A stretch of 64,000 bases of DNA from Escallonia rubra (Eukaryota; Streptophyta; Magnoliopsida; Escalloniales; Escalloniaceae), in the NCBI GenBank assembly GCA_033065855.1, contig JAVXUO010001808.1, forward strand, positions 46,556 through 110,555, given 5' to 3'. Shown here piece by piece: positions 33,611 to 46,439 of the stretch; positions within the stretch are counted from its first letter, which is position 1; every line of letters starts with the position of its first letter. Made by a program: the position numbers and the translations under genes. The notes under the pieces were generated by a model. That model did no database searches and was not told where the DNA came from. It worked only from the letters and a program-made list of their open reading frames with translations.

Positions 33611-36029
33611 AAATGAATATGAGAATGGAGAAAATAAGAAAACAAAAATAACAAAAAACTCTCAATCAAACATTTGTCACTTTTTGTAAAAACTGAAAAG
33701 AAAAATAGGTTTTGGTTTTCCTTTTTTGAAAACTACAAACAAAATCTACAAGGGATTCAAACACACCCTAAATTTAGATATATGGATCTTTGTATTCAAC
33801 TCATGGCTGGTTTTTATATCTTTTATTGTGACATAAGCCGATGATTTAATACTCGTGGCATCAGTATGGTATGAACTTTGTATAATATTCTTGATGACTA
33901 ATTTGTTTTCATGTCAGACTCGTATTCTTTTTTAGGATCATACTTATAAAGTTTTTGTTAGAATTATAACAATACAGTATAGATGTAAATGTAATCTGGT
34001 TTTTTTTTTCTTTCCCCTGCTGCACCCGTAACAAGAGAAAGGAATAATGCTATCTTTTCTCTTTAAAACTTACAAACAAGGTAAAGGAGAACTGCTTTCT
34101 CTTCTCTTCTCTCATCTTCCTTTCTTTTCTTTTCTCTCCTCTCAAAACTCACAAACAACTAGTTAATGCATTTATATAGGAGAATATTTTAGTAATTCTC
34201 TTGTTCAAAGCTAATTCTCTAAAACTGACTAAATCAGAATCCAACAAAATGAAAATTCTGAATTTAATAGGTTTTGAGCACATTGAAACAAATTTAATCA
34301 GTTTATTTTAATTTTTTTTGGTCAAACACTTCAAAGCTGAATTAATCTAAATTTAATCAAGTTGACCGTTATAGAATCAATCACAAGTTCCCTCGTATAT
34401 CTCTAGATAGGAACAATTTAGTTTCAAAATATCATTTATCGTCAAGCTCTTTATTTGAATCGATTTTTATTTTTTATCATGTAGAATTGATCTATTGGTT
34501 TGAACTGTCACAATTTTTAGTTAATTTTTGACGAAGTCTCCGGGGGTGGGGGTTGAACTCTTGTAATATAAGATACGTTCTGCCGTGAAAAGTATCCCAC
34601 TTTTGTAGTGGTCTCAGGGGTTATTAATACAAACTTTTTTTAGGCAAAAACAAAAATAAAAGGTTTGTGCTATAACCAAGTTGCAATAAAAAAAATGTCA
34701 AAAACTGTACAAATGATTTAATTGGGTATTACAATCACTAATGAGCTCACAGAGATTAAGAAAAGAGAAAGTCTATTTTGACACCATGTTATACTTGTCA
34801 AGACTTCATTTAGATGCTAAAAAGTGTTAACTACGAAACTTTGACTTTAAGCAACAAACTGTGATACAATCACAGACGTGCATATAGGGGGTGCGAAAAC
34901 AGCCTTTCATGAAAGGAAAAAAAGTGTTCAATTTTCTCCGAGCCTCCAACAACTCGATTTTCTTCACAACAAAAGTTTGTCACTAAATATTTTTAGGTGC
35001 ATTCTGATAACATTGTAGTGACAAAGTTTAAAGTTAGTGATAATTCTTTGTTGCTAAATGGGCTCTCAGAAGTGCCTCACTAAATAGGGGATCAGAGGAA
35101 ATTTACTCCTAACCCCGATAGCAACAAGAATTTTTTAATTGGAAAGCTTGACTAGAAGTTGCATTCTTCAAGTGACAATGTTTTACGCGGCTAAATAACT
35201 ATTACATTTAGCCACATTGAAAATACTTTGTGATCATTGCTATCTATCACGACGTTTTGACCCGTTGCCGGCATAAATAAGGGTGCTTATTCGGTTTTGC
35301 CTAGTAAAAGGCTTGAAGAATCTAATTGAAATATGTTAACTCTCATTTTTTCTTAATCCAAAGCTGAATAAAAAAATTGCATCCCAAATTGAACCAAAAT
35401 ATTCGGTACGTTATTTGGGTTTTCTGGTTTTAAACTTAATTTATAAATAGTTAACTTAAACCATGACCTCGGATATAAATGTCATATAAGCGTACACAAT
35501 ATTGATATTCTGAACCGTAAGTTTTTGTAACACTCTATATACATTCATACAACCCAAAGTGACTTAGTGTGCTTGGGTTATTATTTATGTATAACACGCA
35601 TGATGTTGTTTTGGTAATTAACTAAGAATTAATATCTTATATATATGGTTTCAACCCATCATGAAAAATCTCACCCTAAAAACCATACCAAAATGTCCAG
35701 TTTTAAAGCCAAATAAACGTATAATTCTGAGTTGTTTGCTTCGATTATTTCGGATATTTAGAGTCGACCCGAATAATGAGTACCCCTAGTCACCAAAAGA
35801 CCAATTTAGTCAGGTTTGAAAAGCTAAAAGAACTTGATTATTTCTTTTTTTTTTTGTTGAAAAAAATGAATGAAGTTGTGATAGTAGACTTCAAAACCTA
35901 GTGCAAAAGAGTTAATCTAAACCTTATAACGCATGATGTTAAAGGAAAGTTTCTACTCATGCTCCAATTGTAGTGAAAGTGAATTTCTAAGTGGCCGGTT
36001 CCAGAACACAGTAAGCTAGATGCTTTATG
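33611..36029. other. AT-rich intergenic sequence
   Basis: No gene supported. It contains the inverted dispersed repeat at 34741-34866 and pyrimidine-rich tracts near 34080-34150. Confidence 0.45.
34741..34866 (-). repeat. dispersed repeat, copy B
   Basis: This is the inverted partner of the repeat at 21648-21770. About 120 bp align with scattered differences. It carries no coding sequence. Confidence 0.65.
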
Positions 36030-36971
36030 CAGTGACGGAGCCAGAAACGTTGAGCGGGGGTGGGCACTTGATTTTTTTTTTTTTTTTTAAGATTCAGCGA
36101 GAAAAATATTTCCAAAACTTATGCCCCAATATGCTTGTCCATGCTTTTACATCAACAAAAGTTAAATTTTAATGGAATTAAGTCCACTTTCAAACTTATA
36201 TAATGATGAAATTCGAATTCCCTTGATTCTGTCTAGATGGCTCAAGTAGAAGCTCAACAGAGAATTATTTGGGTGTTAAAGGCACAATTGTCACTACAAT
36301 TAAACATGCAAATTATAAGTTCCAAACACAAATCTCACTGCGAAAATTGTTGCCATGACCTTCAGGTGTTAAAATACAAAAAATGAGTGCACCGTGAAAT
36401 TGCCACAAGCCAACAAGCAGCACTTCAGTTTGATTCAGTCATCTCAAAAACAAGATAGAAAACCTCCTTCTGTTACAATACCAATCAAAAGAAGCAATTT
36501 TTACCCCAAAGCTACCAGACGGGGCTCGACTTTATTGGATCTTATGCAACGTGTAGATCGGCCGGAGGAGGGAGAGAAGAAAACAAGTGAGGCCAGAGGC
36601 AGAGAATGCGGTGTAGCAATCAGAGCCCAAATGTGGTGTACTCTATCGCCTTGTAAAGTCTAAACTGTGGGGTTAAATACGTTGACTTTATGTGTTTACT
36701 TATTCGGAGTTTGAACTTTGTTTTTTTGTATTTATTTGTATAAGTTTAGCTTTTTAAATGACTAAAAGGACATTTCTTTTTAACTTTCGCTATAATTTTT
36801 AGATACTTTAACATGTAAAATAATTAAAAAAGACATCTCATTTAAGTAATTTTAGAATTTTTAGGTGGGCACTTTTATCATTGTGGGTAAAATATACCAC
36901 ATAAGAAGGAATAATTTTGAAGGAACAGGTGGGCACCGGCCGACCTGTGCCACCCATCAGCTCCGCCACTG
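36030..36971. mobile_element. non-autonomous hAT element (942 bp)
   Basis: Its ends read CAGTGACGGAGCCAG and, reversed, CAGTGGCGGAGCTGA, each followed further in by GTGGGCAC. The flanks are GCTTTATG (36022-36029) and GCTCTATG (36972-36979), an 8-bp duplication with one difference. An 89-residue open frame inside (36394-36663) matches nothing recognised. There is no transposase. Confidence 0.8.
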
Positions 36972-37104
36972 GCTCTATGTGAACGCTGATAAAGCACGAA
37001 GAACCTACTTGTACACTCTCTTAGTTCGACATATGGACTTTTCTATTTTAAAATTTTAAAATATTTTAAATTTACTTACCTTTATAATAATGATTTTGAT
37101 TCAT

Positions 37105-37139
<35 letters not shown>

Positions 37140-37289
37140 AAATTTGATCTGAATTTTTTCTTTCCATTTGAAATTCAACAAATTATATAGATTTTATATT
37201 TCTCGCTCTTTTATGTCAACATGCCCCACTCAAAAAATTTATTTATATCTTTACAATTCTATTAATTCCTAAATTTTGACAAAAGTAAT
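36972..37289. other. AT-rich spacer with CT/CA microsatellite
   Basis: A (CT)n run leading into (CA)n lies at about 37104-37139. No gene. Confidence 0.6.
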
Positions 37290-37799
37290 TCTCTATATAT
37301 TCTTTTTTAATCTTATATCTTTTTTATTATTTAAGAAAACACAATATTCTCCATTAGTTATTCTATTAAACTATCATAATCTCTTTCCTTTTATTTCATT
37401 ACAAGTTTTATATATAGTTTACGCTCCCATTTTTTTCAATCATTTATTGTATATTGTTACTCTTTTCTTGGTGATCTTGAGTAATACAACATCAACACAC
37501 ATGTTATTATTGTTACTATTATCACTACAATTGCAATTAGTTACGAGAGACTATTTCTATTATTTCATACACTATTTTTCATCTAAGTTTGTCACTAAAA
37601 ACTAACAATTATTACTCAAATTCATTTGTAACGATAAAAATTAGTAAGAGAACTCTTTTAAAAAGATAAAAATAAAATTTTGATTATATTATTGTCACTA
37701 CCAATTATGTAATTGTTATTAGGTATTCAAATACAAAGTCTCTTAACAAGTATGCTGATAGTTATTGTTCCCGTGTGCAACGTACGAGATCAAAACTAG
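37290..37799 (+). mobile_element. possible short Helitron
   Basis: The right end reads CCGTGTGCAACGTACGAGATC, AAAACTAG and then T (37800): a partly decayed hairpin followed by CTAG, matching the better-preserved Helitron end at 28534 in inverted orientation. A possible 5' end TCTCTATATATTC occurs at 37290, but the base before it is T, not A, so the start is uncertain. Confidence 0.4.
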
Positions 37800-37972
37800 T
37801 ATCAACATGAAATCGAAGTTCTGGTGTGAGAAGGTTTTGTGTTCGATTCATCCCGTTTGCATAGATAGCGCCCCTTTATTATATTGTAATTTGCATTCAG
37901 TTTGTCTCTCCACGTACAATCAGGGCTTGCACGTCACGGGGGTATTAATAGCTTAAACTTTTCAAGTACATA

Positions 37973-38167
37973 GTAACTTAATATAGCTAAAGCATAAACA
38001 TCTATAGTTATACATTTCACCTTGTTTAAGTTGTGAGTTTGGAGGAAGGTAATCAGATTTGGTGTCAAGCACTCCGATCCAGCCTTGGTGTCTGGAAAGA
38101 ATTCTTTTCCTGGAAGCGCATAAGTTCTCCGGTATGGGACACTGCAACCGGGTAGCGAAGAGTAGAT
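37973..38167 (-). pseudogene. partial tandem copy of the PLD terminal exon
   Basis: This segment repeats, with about 10% differences and small indels, the sequence at 38168-38370: the end of the PLD coding region and its 3' UTR. It retains the codons for TKSDYLPP and the CTACCCGGTTGCAGTGTCCC block, but the reading frame between them is shifted. It sits directly downstream of the intact gene in the same orientation, as expected from a short tandem duplication that left the inner copy functional. Confidence 0.8.
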
Positions 38168-38225
38168 GGTAACTTGATATAGCTAATTAATGCATCAACA
38201 TTTATAATTATACATTTCACGTTGT

Positions 38226-41200
38226 TTAAGTTGTGAGGATTGGAGGAAGGTAATCAGATTTGGTGCCAAGCACACGAGCCTTGGTGTCAGGAAAGAATCC
38301 AGTCCCTGGCAGTGCACTAATCTCTCCGATACGGGACACTGCAACCGGGTAGCGAAGCAGATGGCCAGGAAGCTCTTGAACAACATCACTGGAGTAGACA
38401 CGCCAGTTCTCCTCAGCAAGCTCGTTAACTTTTCGGATGCATTCCAGAGTCTCTGGATGGAGGAATATATCATCCACCAGCTCGAGGTGTTCGAACCATA
38501 AGGCCATCCGGAAAATGAATATCTCTCCTCGTGCTGTTGCTAGATAATTTGGTTGATAGGCACCCATTGCAATCTCGGTGTCCCTTGCACCGTCCATTGA
38601 TCTTTGATTGATGTTAGCAGATCCAATGATAATGTATTCATCATCAACTGCAAATGGCACCGGAAGAACTAGTTAGTCTTCAACTGTATCCAACTGCAAC
38701 TTCATAAGGCTTAGCAAATCTGTGACATGAATTATGCATCTGAGAGTACAACATGTACTAGACAAGGTACAACATTTTGACTGCAACCAGATAGAACTTC
38801 TTATTGTGCTGCATATAGCTACAACTTTGCAGCAGTACATCAAGATGCATTCTATCTTCGTATACTAGGGTCATTGGTAATGTCAAGTTTTCTTTATGCT
38901 AGATCAAGGATCTTGAGCTCTGAGCCAGGAGATCTGTACAAGGGGATAAAAGTGGTACTTGCAAAAAGTTTGCTCAATTCTTATGATACCAATACACCTT
39001 CCAACTAAGCATAATGCGCTACTCCATTTCAACGAGTGTACTTAACCAAAAAGAATGGGATAAACCCAACTACTGTGTTGAATAACTGGAGCAATGTTTC
39101 ATATTCTGTAGTTTAAACCCCTCTTTTACACAGGACCATACTCCTTAATACCGGTACTACGTTCGTTCACATAATCGATGGGGGGAATGTTTCCCCAATA
39201 ATTCATTTACTGGAAGCACTTGGGCTTTGAATGGGCAAAACATCTCATAATGTGAAAGGACAAATCGTAATAGGCAGAACTATACTACAAAATTCTATTG
39301 GTGTACTTAAAGAAGAGAGGCAGTATTATACCAGATATATATGCGTCAAAATTCATAATAACTATATGGAACTTACGATTCTAGTATTTGAAGTCTTTCT
39401 AAAACGCCTGGAATTAGGGAAGACAAACTTACCTATCATCATTTTTGCGTGAACATAGATCATGAACCGCCGGGACTGTTGAGCTCTACTGTAATCAGTA
39501 TCTGGCTCCGGTTGCTCTGGAGGTTCATACTCTCCCGGTTGCTTGATCTCTCGATTCCCGAGGCAGAAAAAGGTCAAATAGTCCCTAGGATCTGCATCAA
39601 GTCCCTTCTTTTGAAGATGAGAAGCAATGTCTGTGTACATCATCTCCATTGTTCTCCTCTGCCAATCTAATATTGCCTGGACTGAACCACTCTCTGGTAT
39701 GCCTTCAGGCCACATGGGGATAACAATGTACACAGAAAACCTCTCGCCTGCTTCAATTTTACTGATAATCTTTTGAGAGAGCTCCTTTGGTATAAGATGC
39801 AAAGCACCAATATCCTCTACCCGAATATCATTTGATCTCCAGCCATGTGAACTCCAACCATACGAGCTTCCAAGAAAGTACTGATTTTCGATGTAGATGA
39901 AGTTCTTTGCGCGACGAATGGCATTGATATAAGCGTCCTGAATGCTTCGGTCAATAACGTTATCCTTCCCACTAACAAGGCCAAACCTAGCTGCGTCCTC
40001 GGGCTTTACAGGAAATTCAGATGCAGCACCACCGTCAATGGATCGGAAGAGTTGAACATTCCATGTTTCATGGTCTTGTGGCGTATTGACTGGAGTTGGC
40101 CTCACAATGATTTCATAAAGCTCGCTGGGAGAGAGAAGAAATCGGTTTCCAACTTGCCTTTTCCACCTTTGCTCAAAGTTATACAGTACATCCCAAGCAA
40201 CAGGCCCTTCAAGCTGGCAATGTATATCGTGCCAAGGTTCCCTTGGACCGCCTTTTCTGATCGAAGACCCTGCGAAGTTCGGTTGATGGAAATCATCATG
40301 GTGAACCGTGTCTAAAGTCCTAAATAAGGAATGAGCTCGAGTATCATATCGCCCGGCACAAAGATCAATCCCACCAACAAAACTCACAATCCTCCTCTTT
40401 TGTGACCCTCCTGCAATTTCACTGTCCGCCACAATCGTCTTCTGGTGGTGAGTAAACATGGTGGAAATCTCAAATCCTTGTACTCTGCTCTTGCCTTCGT
40501 CAGGATTTCTCGGACACAGAACACAATGCACATTGGTGTTTCGGAAAAACTCTCCTGTTTCTTGATCGTGGGTTGTCATCAAACCATCCTTTTTCAATTC
40601 CGGAACTGAAGTTCTGTCATCCCAAACAAGCATAAGGACTTTAACACCTTCATTTGCCTTTTTCTTCAGTAATTCTCCAAGTGTAATGTTTCCTCCAGGC
40701 TTTGGCCTTTTTGGGTCCCTTACCAGGGTGATCTTAGTATAAACAGACCAGCCTGCTATGTAGATAAAGTGCTTTGCATTATTGATTACATCAAAGATGT
40801 CCTCCCAGCATCTTTCAGGTTCATCGTATCCTATAGAATGAAGATACTTATTGATAATATCATTCGACACATGGGCATCTTGGTACAATATGACCTGACA
40901 ACCTTGTCTCTGCTTAAAGAATGTGAAAGGTACTCCTCCAAAAGAAGGACTCTTGATTCCCTGAGACCAATTGCTGTCCTGGGTAGCCTTTGAAAACTGC
41001 AGTTTGACATGGATTCTTGAAGCTCCACGAATAGGATTATGGTCTTCGTCCAATATTTCGATCCATCTATCCACCGCATAGCCATCGATGATCTCCCCAA
41101 CAGGTAAATAAGCTCTTCCAATTAGTGTCGCCCCAATAGGATTATTATCCTTGACTGTGAAGATTACATTGGTAACCATATGGGCGGTGTAGATGTCGAA

Positions 41201-43505
41201 ATTCTCGTACCAACGGGGGTTGGACGGTTCATTTTCAATCATTCTGGTTCGCGCAACCCTGGCCTTGTCTAAATCAATGGTTGCATAGAGTCCGAAATCA
41301 ACAATCTGCTCAACATGTTCAATAGGTAAAGAAGTCTCTGAGGACAAGGAAAAACATAATCAAAATAGCTACACAGTAAGGACATGCATGGTCATCCTCT
41401 ACAAAGCTTTGCACCAGTGGACTGCTCCTCCAATAGTCACATTTATAAGGATGTGTGACACGGTCTAAGTGTTAGCTTGATACTGATGCTACAAGTGCTG
41501 TAATTTGTGATTCCATAAATACTGAAGTAGGATTGAGAGATGAGAAGTGTGGAAGAAATTCTCCATCTTTCATTGCTGGAAGTGTGCAATAAAATGTGTA
41601 AAAAGAAGATGAAACCATTCAAACTCAAATGTACGCTCGCGGATCCCCTATTCAAAGTGACAGAACATGAACTGATAATTCACGAAAAATTATAGCAAAA
41701 ATAGCGATGAACAAGCACCCCAGCCTACCCCTTTGGTCTCTACTTACCTCCGGCCGACACAAGAACATTCTCTTGGCTTGGGATAATATCCTTTGTGTCC
41801 TGCGTGGACCAGTAGTCTTCAAAATCAAGAATTAAAGGCCAAGTCAGAAGAAACCAGATTAGGAAACCAAGATAAGAGAACAGAAAGCTCAAGGAACTAA
41901 TCTATGCTCAAATTAGGCATTAGTTGCCTACACAAGCGTGCAGACATGCATTTCAGGAATGAACAGCTTAACAGCAGTGAATAGTAACTTGATTGGGATG
42001 CTGAGTGATTGTTCCAACAACTCACATTCCATGGCCTGCTACCAAATATTAACAGCAGAATCCAAAGTCCAACTGTGTAGGTGCATCACAGGAGATCTCA
42101 TGATATCCGAGTAAAGAGATTTCTACATTTACAAGCTTAGGTTCATATACTTGATTTGAATCAATCACCAAGTCATCCTTGCTCCAAAACTGGTAGTTCA
42201 GGTTCAATTTCATACATCCTCCTCTTTTAAAAAGAGTAAATTACCCATAAAAATGACGCCCATGCATGTGGAGAGCCGAAATTGTGGCCAGTTCAAAATG
42301 ACATCGTCTTGATTTCTAAAATGCCCTTTACATAGAAGCATTCATTACATGGTTGCATGTTCACCTCTGAAACTTCCAAAGGTCATGGCCTGGAAACACT
42401 ACAGAACGTGCATGCATAGTATATTGTTCTTTGCTTTTACATCTATTATTACTTCTTTCCACGAGTTATTTATCTTAGCATGCTTTGAAAAGCATCATCA
42501 TCGAGTATTTCATAAGCAAAGCAAAAATTTGGTATGCTTTGAAGTTTCAAATCCCCTTGTCTGCGCAAATCATAAGGATTTCAGGCTGCAAATGGAAATT
42601 CAAAAGTTCGAATATCGTTTCCTACCCGTAGTAGTTTGAAGCAAATGCTATTCTTAGCGTGTTATTCATATTTGATTAGATATTTGACTCATGACGAGTA
42701 CACAGACGACTCTCATGTGCGTATCCAATCCGTTCAATAACCAACTCGAAAGTATTTAGCTATGCACTTTGTGAAGCATTATAAACTTTATGAAGCATAC
42801 TTTATCCACATTCTAAAGTATACATTGGAAAGTATTTCGCTATTGCATTTTATATCCTTACGGATAGTTATTACTCTATGTAAAAGGCAAAATCTAATAT
42901 GTTATTATGACGTAAAAAACTTTTATGGACCGGGTAAAAAACGGCTTATAAATTCATCCAATTTTGGATGTGAAATGACACAGATACCATTAAGGATGTG
43001 ATAGAATGACGAAAATATTATTAACGATGTTAACTCAAACTATGCCGTTTTTAGAGTTACAGAAGAAAAAAAAAATAGAAATCTCCAACCTAAGTCGCAC
43101 AAATCAATCGATTCTTCTTTTGCTTGAGATTCGTTTAACCTCATTGACATGACTTAACAATGGGTTGGACATTGCCATCTCTTTTTCTGTATTGGCTCAC
43201 ATATTTTGGCACAACTCCGGTGAAGTATAATTAACGAGATAAAGCGAGCGCAACAATGCTTTTTGCCACTAAAAAGTGGTTGCAGCAAAACGATTGCAAC
43301 CACACAGATCTTGTATCCAAGAAACTATGCGCTCAACCCTTAATATATACTCAACCAAATATAACTTTGGTCTTTCAACTGGATGCGAACATATAATAGG
43401 GAGATGTACCTTGGGACAAAAGTTAAACCTCCAAGCATTACTTAGGGTGTCAACCTCAAAAATGGTTGCATGGAGAATCCCATGGAGCAATTGCGGAGAC
43501 TGCAT
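38226..43505 (-). CDS. phospholipase D alpha
   Basis: Hydrolyses membrane phospholipids such as phosphatidylcholine to phosphatidic acid, a stress and hormone signal; plant alpha-class enzymes move between cytosol and membranes with Ca2+. Exons 43505-43410, 41799-41748, 41337-39433 and 38647-38226 join in phase to 824 residues, slightly longer than typical alpha forms. An N-terminal C2 domain starts with [14 protein letters not shown] and continues at [15 protein letters not shown] motif 1 is H347-K349-D354 and HKD motif 2 H679-K681-D686, the latter spanning the exon 3/4 junction. [12 protein letters not shown], the ERF motif (581-583) and the end [10 protein letters not shown] are all conserved. 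The small exon 2 adds about 17 residues of unusual spacer within the C2 domain and is the least certain part. A CAG ten bases before the ATG suggests a 5' UTR intron. Confidence 0.93.
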
Positions 43506-44432
43506 GGTTGATCACCTGCGCTGATATGATGATGTTGAGAAAAACCAATCCAAATGACATGGGATGGAAGGCACATTTTAAGTAAACAGTACAAGAATCC
43601 ATACCTTAGCTGCCATCTTACCAAGAAACTTGAAAGTTCTAAATATGTGCAAGACTGGGTTGCAAGAAAGAGATATCTTGCCTTGTAAGTTGGGGATTTT
43701 GTGTTGTTTAAGTTGGGAAATTTTGGAAGGAACCATCAATCCATGGGAGAGAATCTTGCCCATAAATTCTTCTCTCTTCTGATTGATATATCACGATTAG
43801 TTTTGAGAAAATATATAATCTTCATAAACCACGGGTGCACATTTTTATTACGTAGACCCCCATGCATGTACCAATACTTTGATTAAGTTAGATGTCAAAT
43901 ATAATTAGATCACCTAATATTTGTTGCAGCATTTGTTTTGATTTCCTTGTAATATACCATGAACAGAAAAAATATATCCACCAGCAGAACAAATTTTCCT
44001 CCAACCCAACGAACTTCCACAAATTCTGAACTTTTAGCATGTACCAAAAAAAGCAAAAAAAAACTTTTAGCAACATGCCCTAAAACGATTGAAGCACTTA
44101 AAACTAAGTTATTGTAATTATTTTGTCATTAAAAGTGTTTGATAATGTTCAACTTATATACTTACGGTCTGTTTGGAATCAATTCTTTTAAGATTCAGAT
44201 TTCAAATTCAAAATTGAATTTGAAACTCAATTCAAAATTTTTTTTGGAACAGAAGGGAATTCAAATCACAGAATTTCTATATTGTATTAGAAGAACAAAG
44301 GAAATGAAAAGGTATTAAATTTTTAGACAATTATATCATTAACTTACGATGAAAAATGAACTACAATAAATGGTTCCAAGTGTGCTAGTGTCACCACATG
44401 GTGGTGGTGGTGGCTGCACCACACAGGGTAAC
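43506..44432. other. upstream region of the PLD gene
   Basis: It should contain the leader, a probable leader intron ending at CAG just before the ATG, and the promoter, but I cannot place a TATA box with confidence. At its right end GTAAC (44428-44432) is the target duplication of the solo LTR. Confidence 0.45.
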
Positions 44433-46435
44433 TGTTAGACCCTGCATATTTAAATGCTTATATAAAAATAATAATAAAATTAGAGAGCTTGGGGACGTAA
44501 TGGATATTTTGAAATTCCTATTGTTTTAGGAATATAAGTATAAATCTAATAGATATCTGAAAGTTACGTAGAATATATATTTCATAGGAAGTTCAGAAAA
44601 ATCTCCAAGAAAAATCCCTAGGAAGTGCCATCTTGAGATTTTGGAATTACTTTGAGGTAAGAATTTAATTTGATTATTAAATTGAGATTCGTAGTAAGAA
44701 TCTTACGAATTTTCTTTGTTTTAGAACCTAATTGAGATCTTTGGGTATATTAAATTTTAGGGCTTTTGATACAATTGGATTGAGAAGATCAATATTGTGT
44801 AATTCGAGGTAAGGATTTACTATTCTTTTGAAATCTAATTCAGCGTTGGACCAATCAATTATGTGTTTGTGAGGGTTTATTCTTTTGAATTCGCGTTATA
44901 ATGTTATTTATTATTTGCAATCGAGTCGCACCCTATGCAAAACTTGAAATCGCCTTTGATGCTACGCTACTTCTGCTTATAGCATTGCCCCACTGTACAT
45001 GTCCAATAGACCAAGGAGCCGCGTGTACACGGAACCCGCCTTTTTCCAGTAACTTTTCCTGTCAAGGTTCATTGTTTGCGCTTAATTCGCAAACCTATTC
45101 TGAGCACTCGTTCCTGTGTGTTAGGCACAAAGGAGTTCAGAACCAACATGTTCATTTATTGCCAGCTTGTCTTCATTAGTAATGAGAATACTAATGAGAA
45201 TTTCACTTGTTCTCTTGTGTTGTTTCTAAAACTACTTTGTCCTATGTGACCTTAGTTTAGTCTGTTATTTCTTCGGACCAGAAACTTTGTAGCTACTGAC
45301 TAGACCTATGCCATCATTCTATTGTCAATTCTTTGGAATCATTCTATTGTCAATTCTTTCGAATTGTGTAAAAACTACTTTCATGGCTTCAATTCTTCAG
45401 ACTTTTGCATTATGCCTGAAACATTTGTTGACATCTTACCGAGATAACTCTTATTATATTTGGGCAGTCACATAATCTTATGTCGCCTCTTTAGCTAATG
45501 TCATGGCTCTTCATGAGTCTTGGGCTTATTCCTTCGGTTGTAGTTCATCATGATTTATTATTTGACTCATGAGTGCTACCTTTTTACGTGAGCCCCTAGC
45601 CATTAAACAGGTGCAAACATTAGTACACTTTTCTTTCCAGGGAAATTTGTTGGTGTCTAGCCTACTTATTATTGAATATCATAAAATGATTATTGTGTTG
45701 AGCCATGTCACTGTATATGTGACAATCTGTTTCTGACTTACCCACGTAGATTGGAACGTGGACTAACTCAGTGGGATGAGCTAGAGATCGCGATCTTATT
45801 TTCTGAACCTGGTTCCACGTGTGTCAGTGATGACATGTGTGACCTTATTCTGAATGGCTCCCTAGTGTCTGTCTCTGTACAAGGATGTATTTTTGACATT
45901 TTGAAATTCTGTCTTTGTACGAAAATATATTTTGGCGCTTTAAAATTATGTCTCGTATCTGTTCCGTTAAAGTTTTGTACCTCCGAAATTTCGTTCTTCA
46001 GACATTTTTTTATATCCCTTTTGGTCGGTCCGTTGAGCTATCTTACTGGGCATTTGGTTCACTTCCTTATTATTTTTCTCTCAGGTGATCAGTAATAAGG
46101 GGACTGGATTGCAGGGCTAGCTGTGTGATTGAGAGCTAGCAATTTTATATCAGAGTCAGTATTAGTAGTTTAGTTTTGCATTTAGTTTGGTTATTTTTAG
46201 AAAGTACAATAGGAGGACCTATGTGGATTTGGATGATTAATTTGGAACTCCGTGTAGGAGTAATTTGGGGACTTATTTACTGTTTTAGGTCTATTTGAGA
46301 CATAATTATGTGACTTGGAGATTTTTTTTTTTTTTTTAGATGCTCTAGCTAAGTAGTTTGGGAGACTTATGAATATTTGGGATTTTCTGTCTTTATTGAT
46401 TTGAATTTAACGCTTCAAAAATTCAGGGCGTTACA
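44433..46435. mobile_element. solo LTR of a gypsy element (2003 bp)
   Basis: It starts TGTTAGACCCTGCATATTTA and ends AATTCAGGGCGTTACA, and is flanked by a perfect 5-bp duplication GTAAC (44428-44432 and 46436-46440). The ends are near-inverted (TGT.A..CCCTG / CAGGGCGTTACA), as in Tekay/Del-type chromovirus LTRs. No internal retrotransposon region exists, so LTR-LTR recombination has removed it. The minor open frames inside are not coding. Confidence 0.85.
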
Positions 46436-46439
46436 GTAA

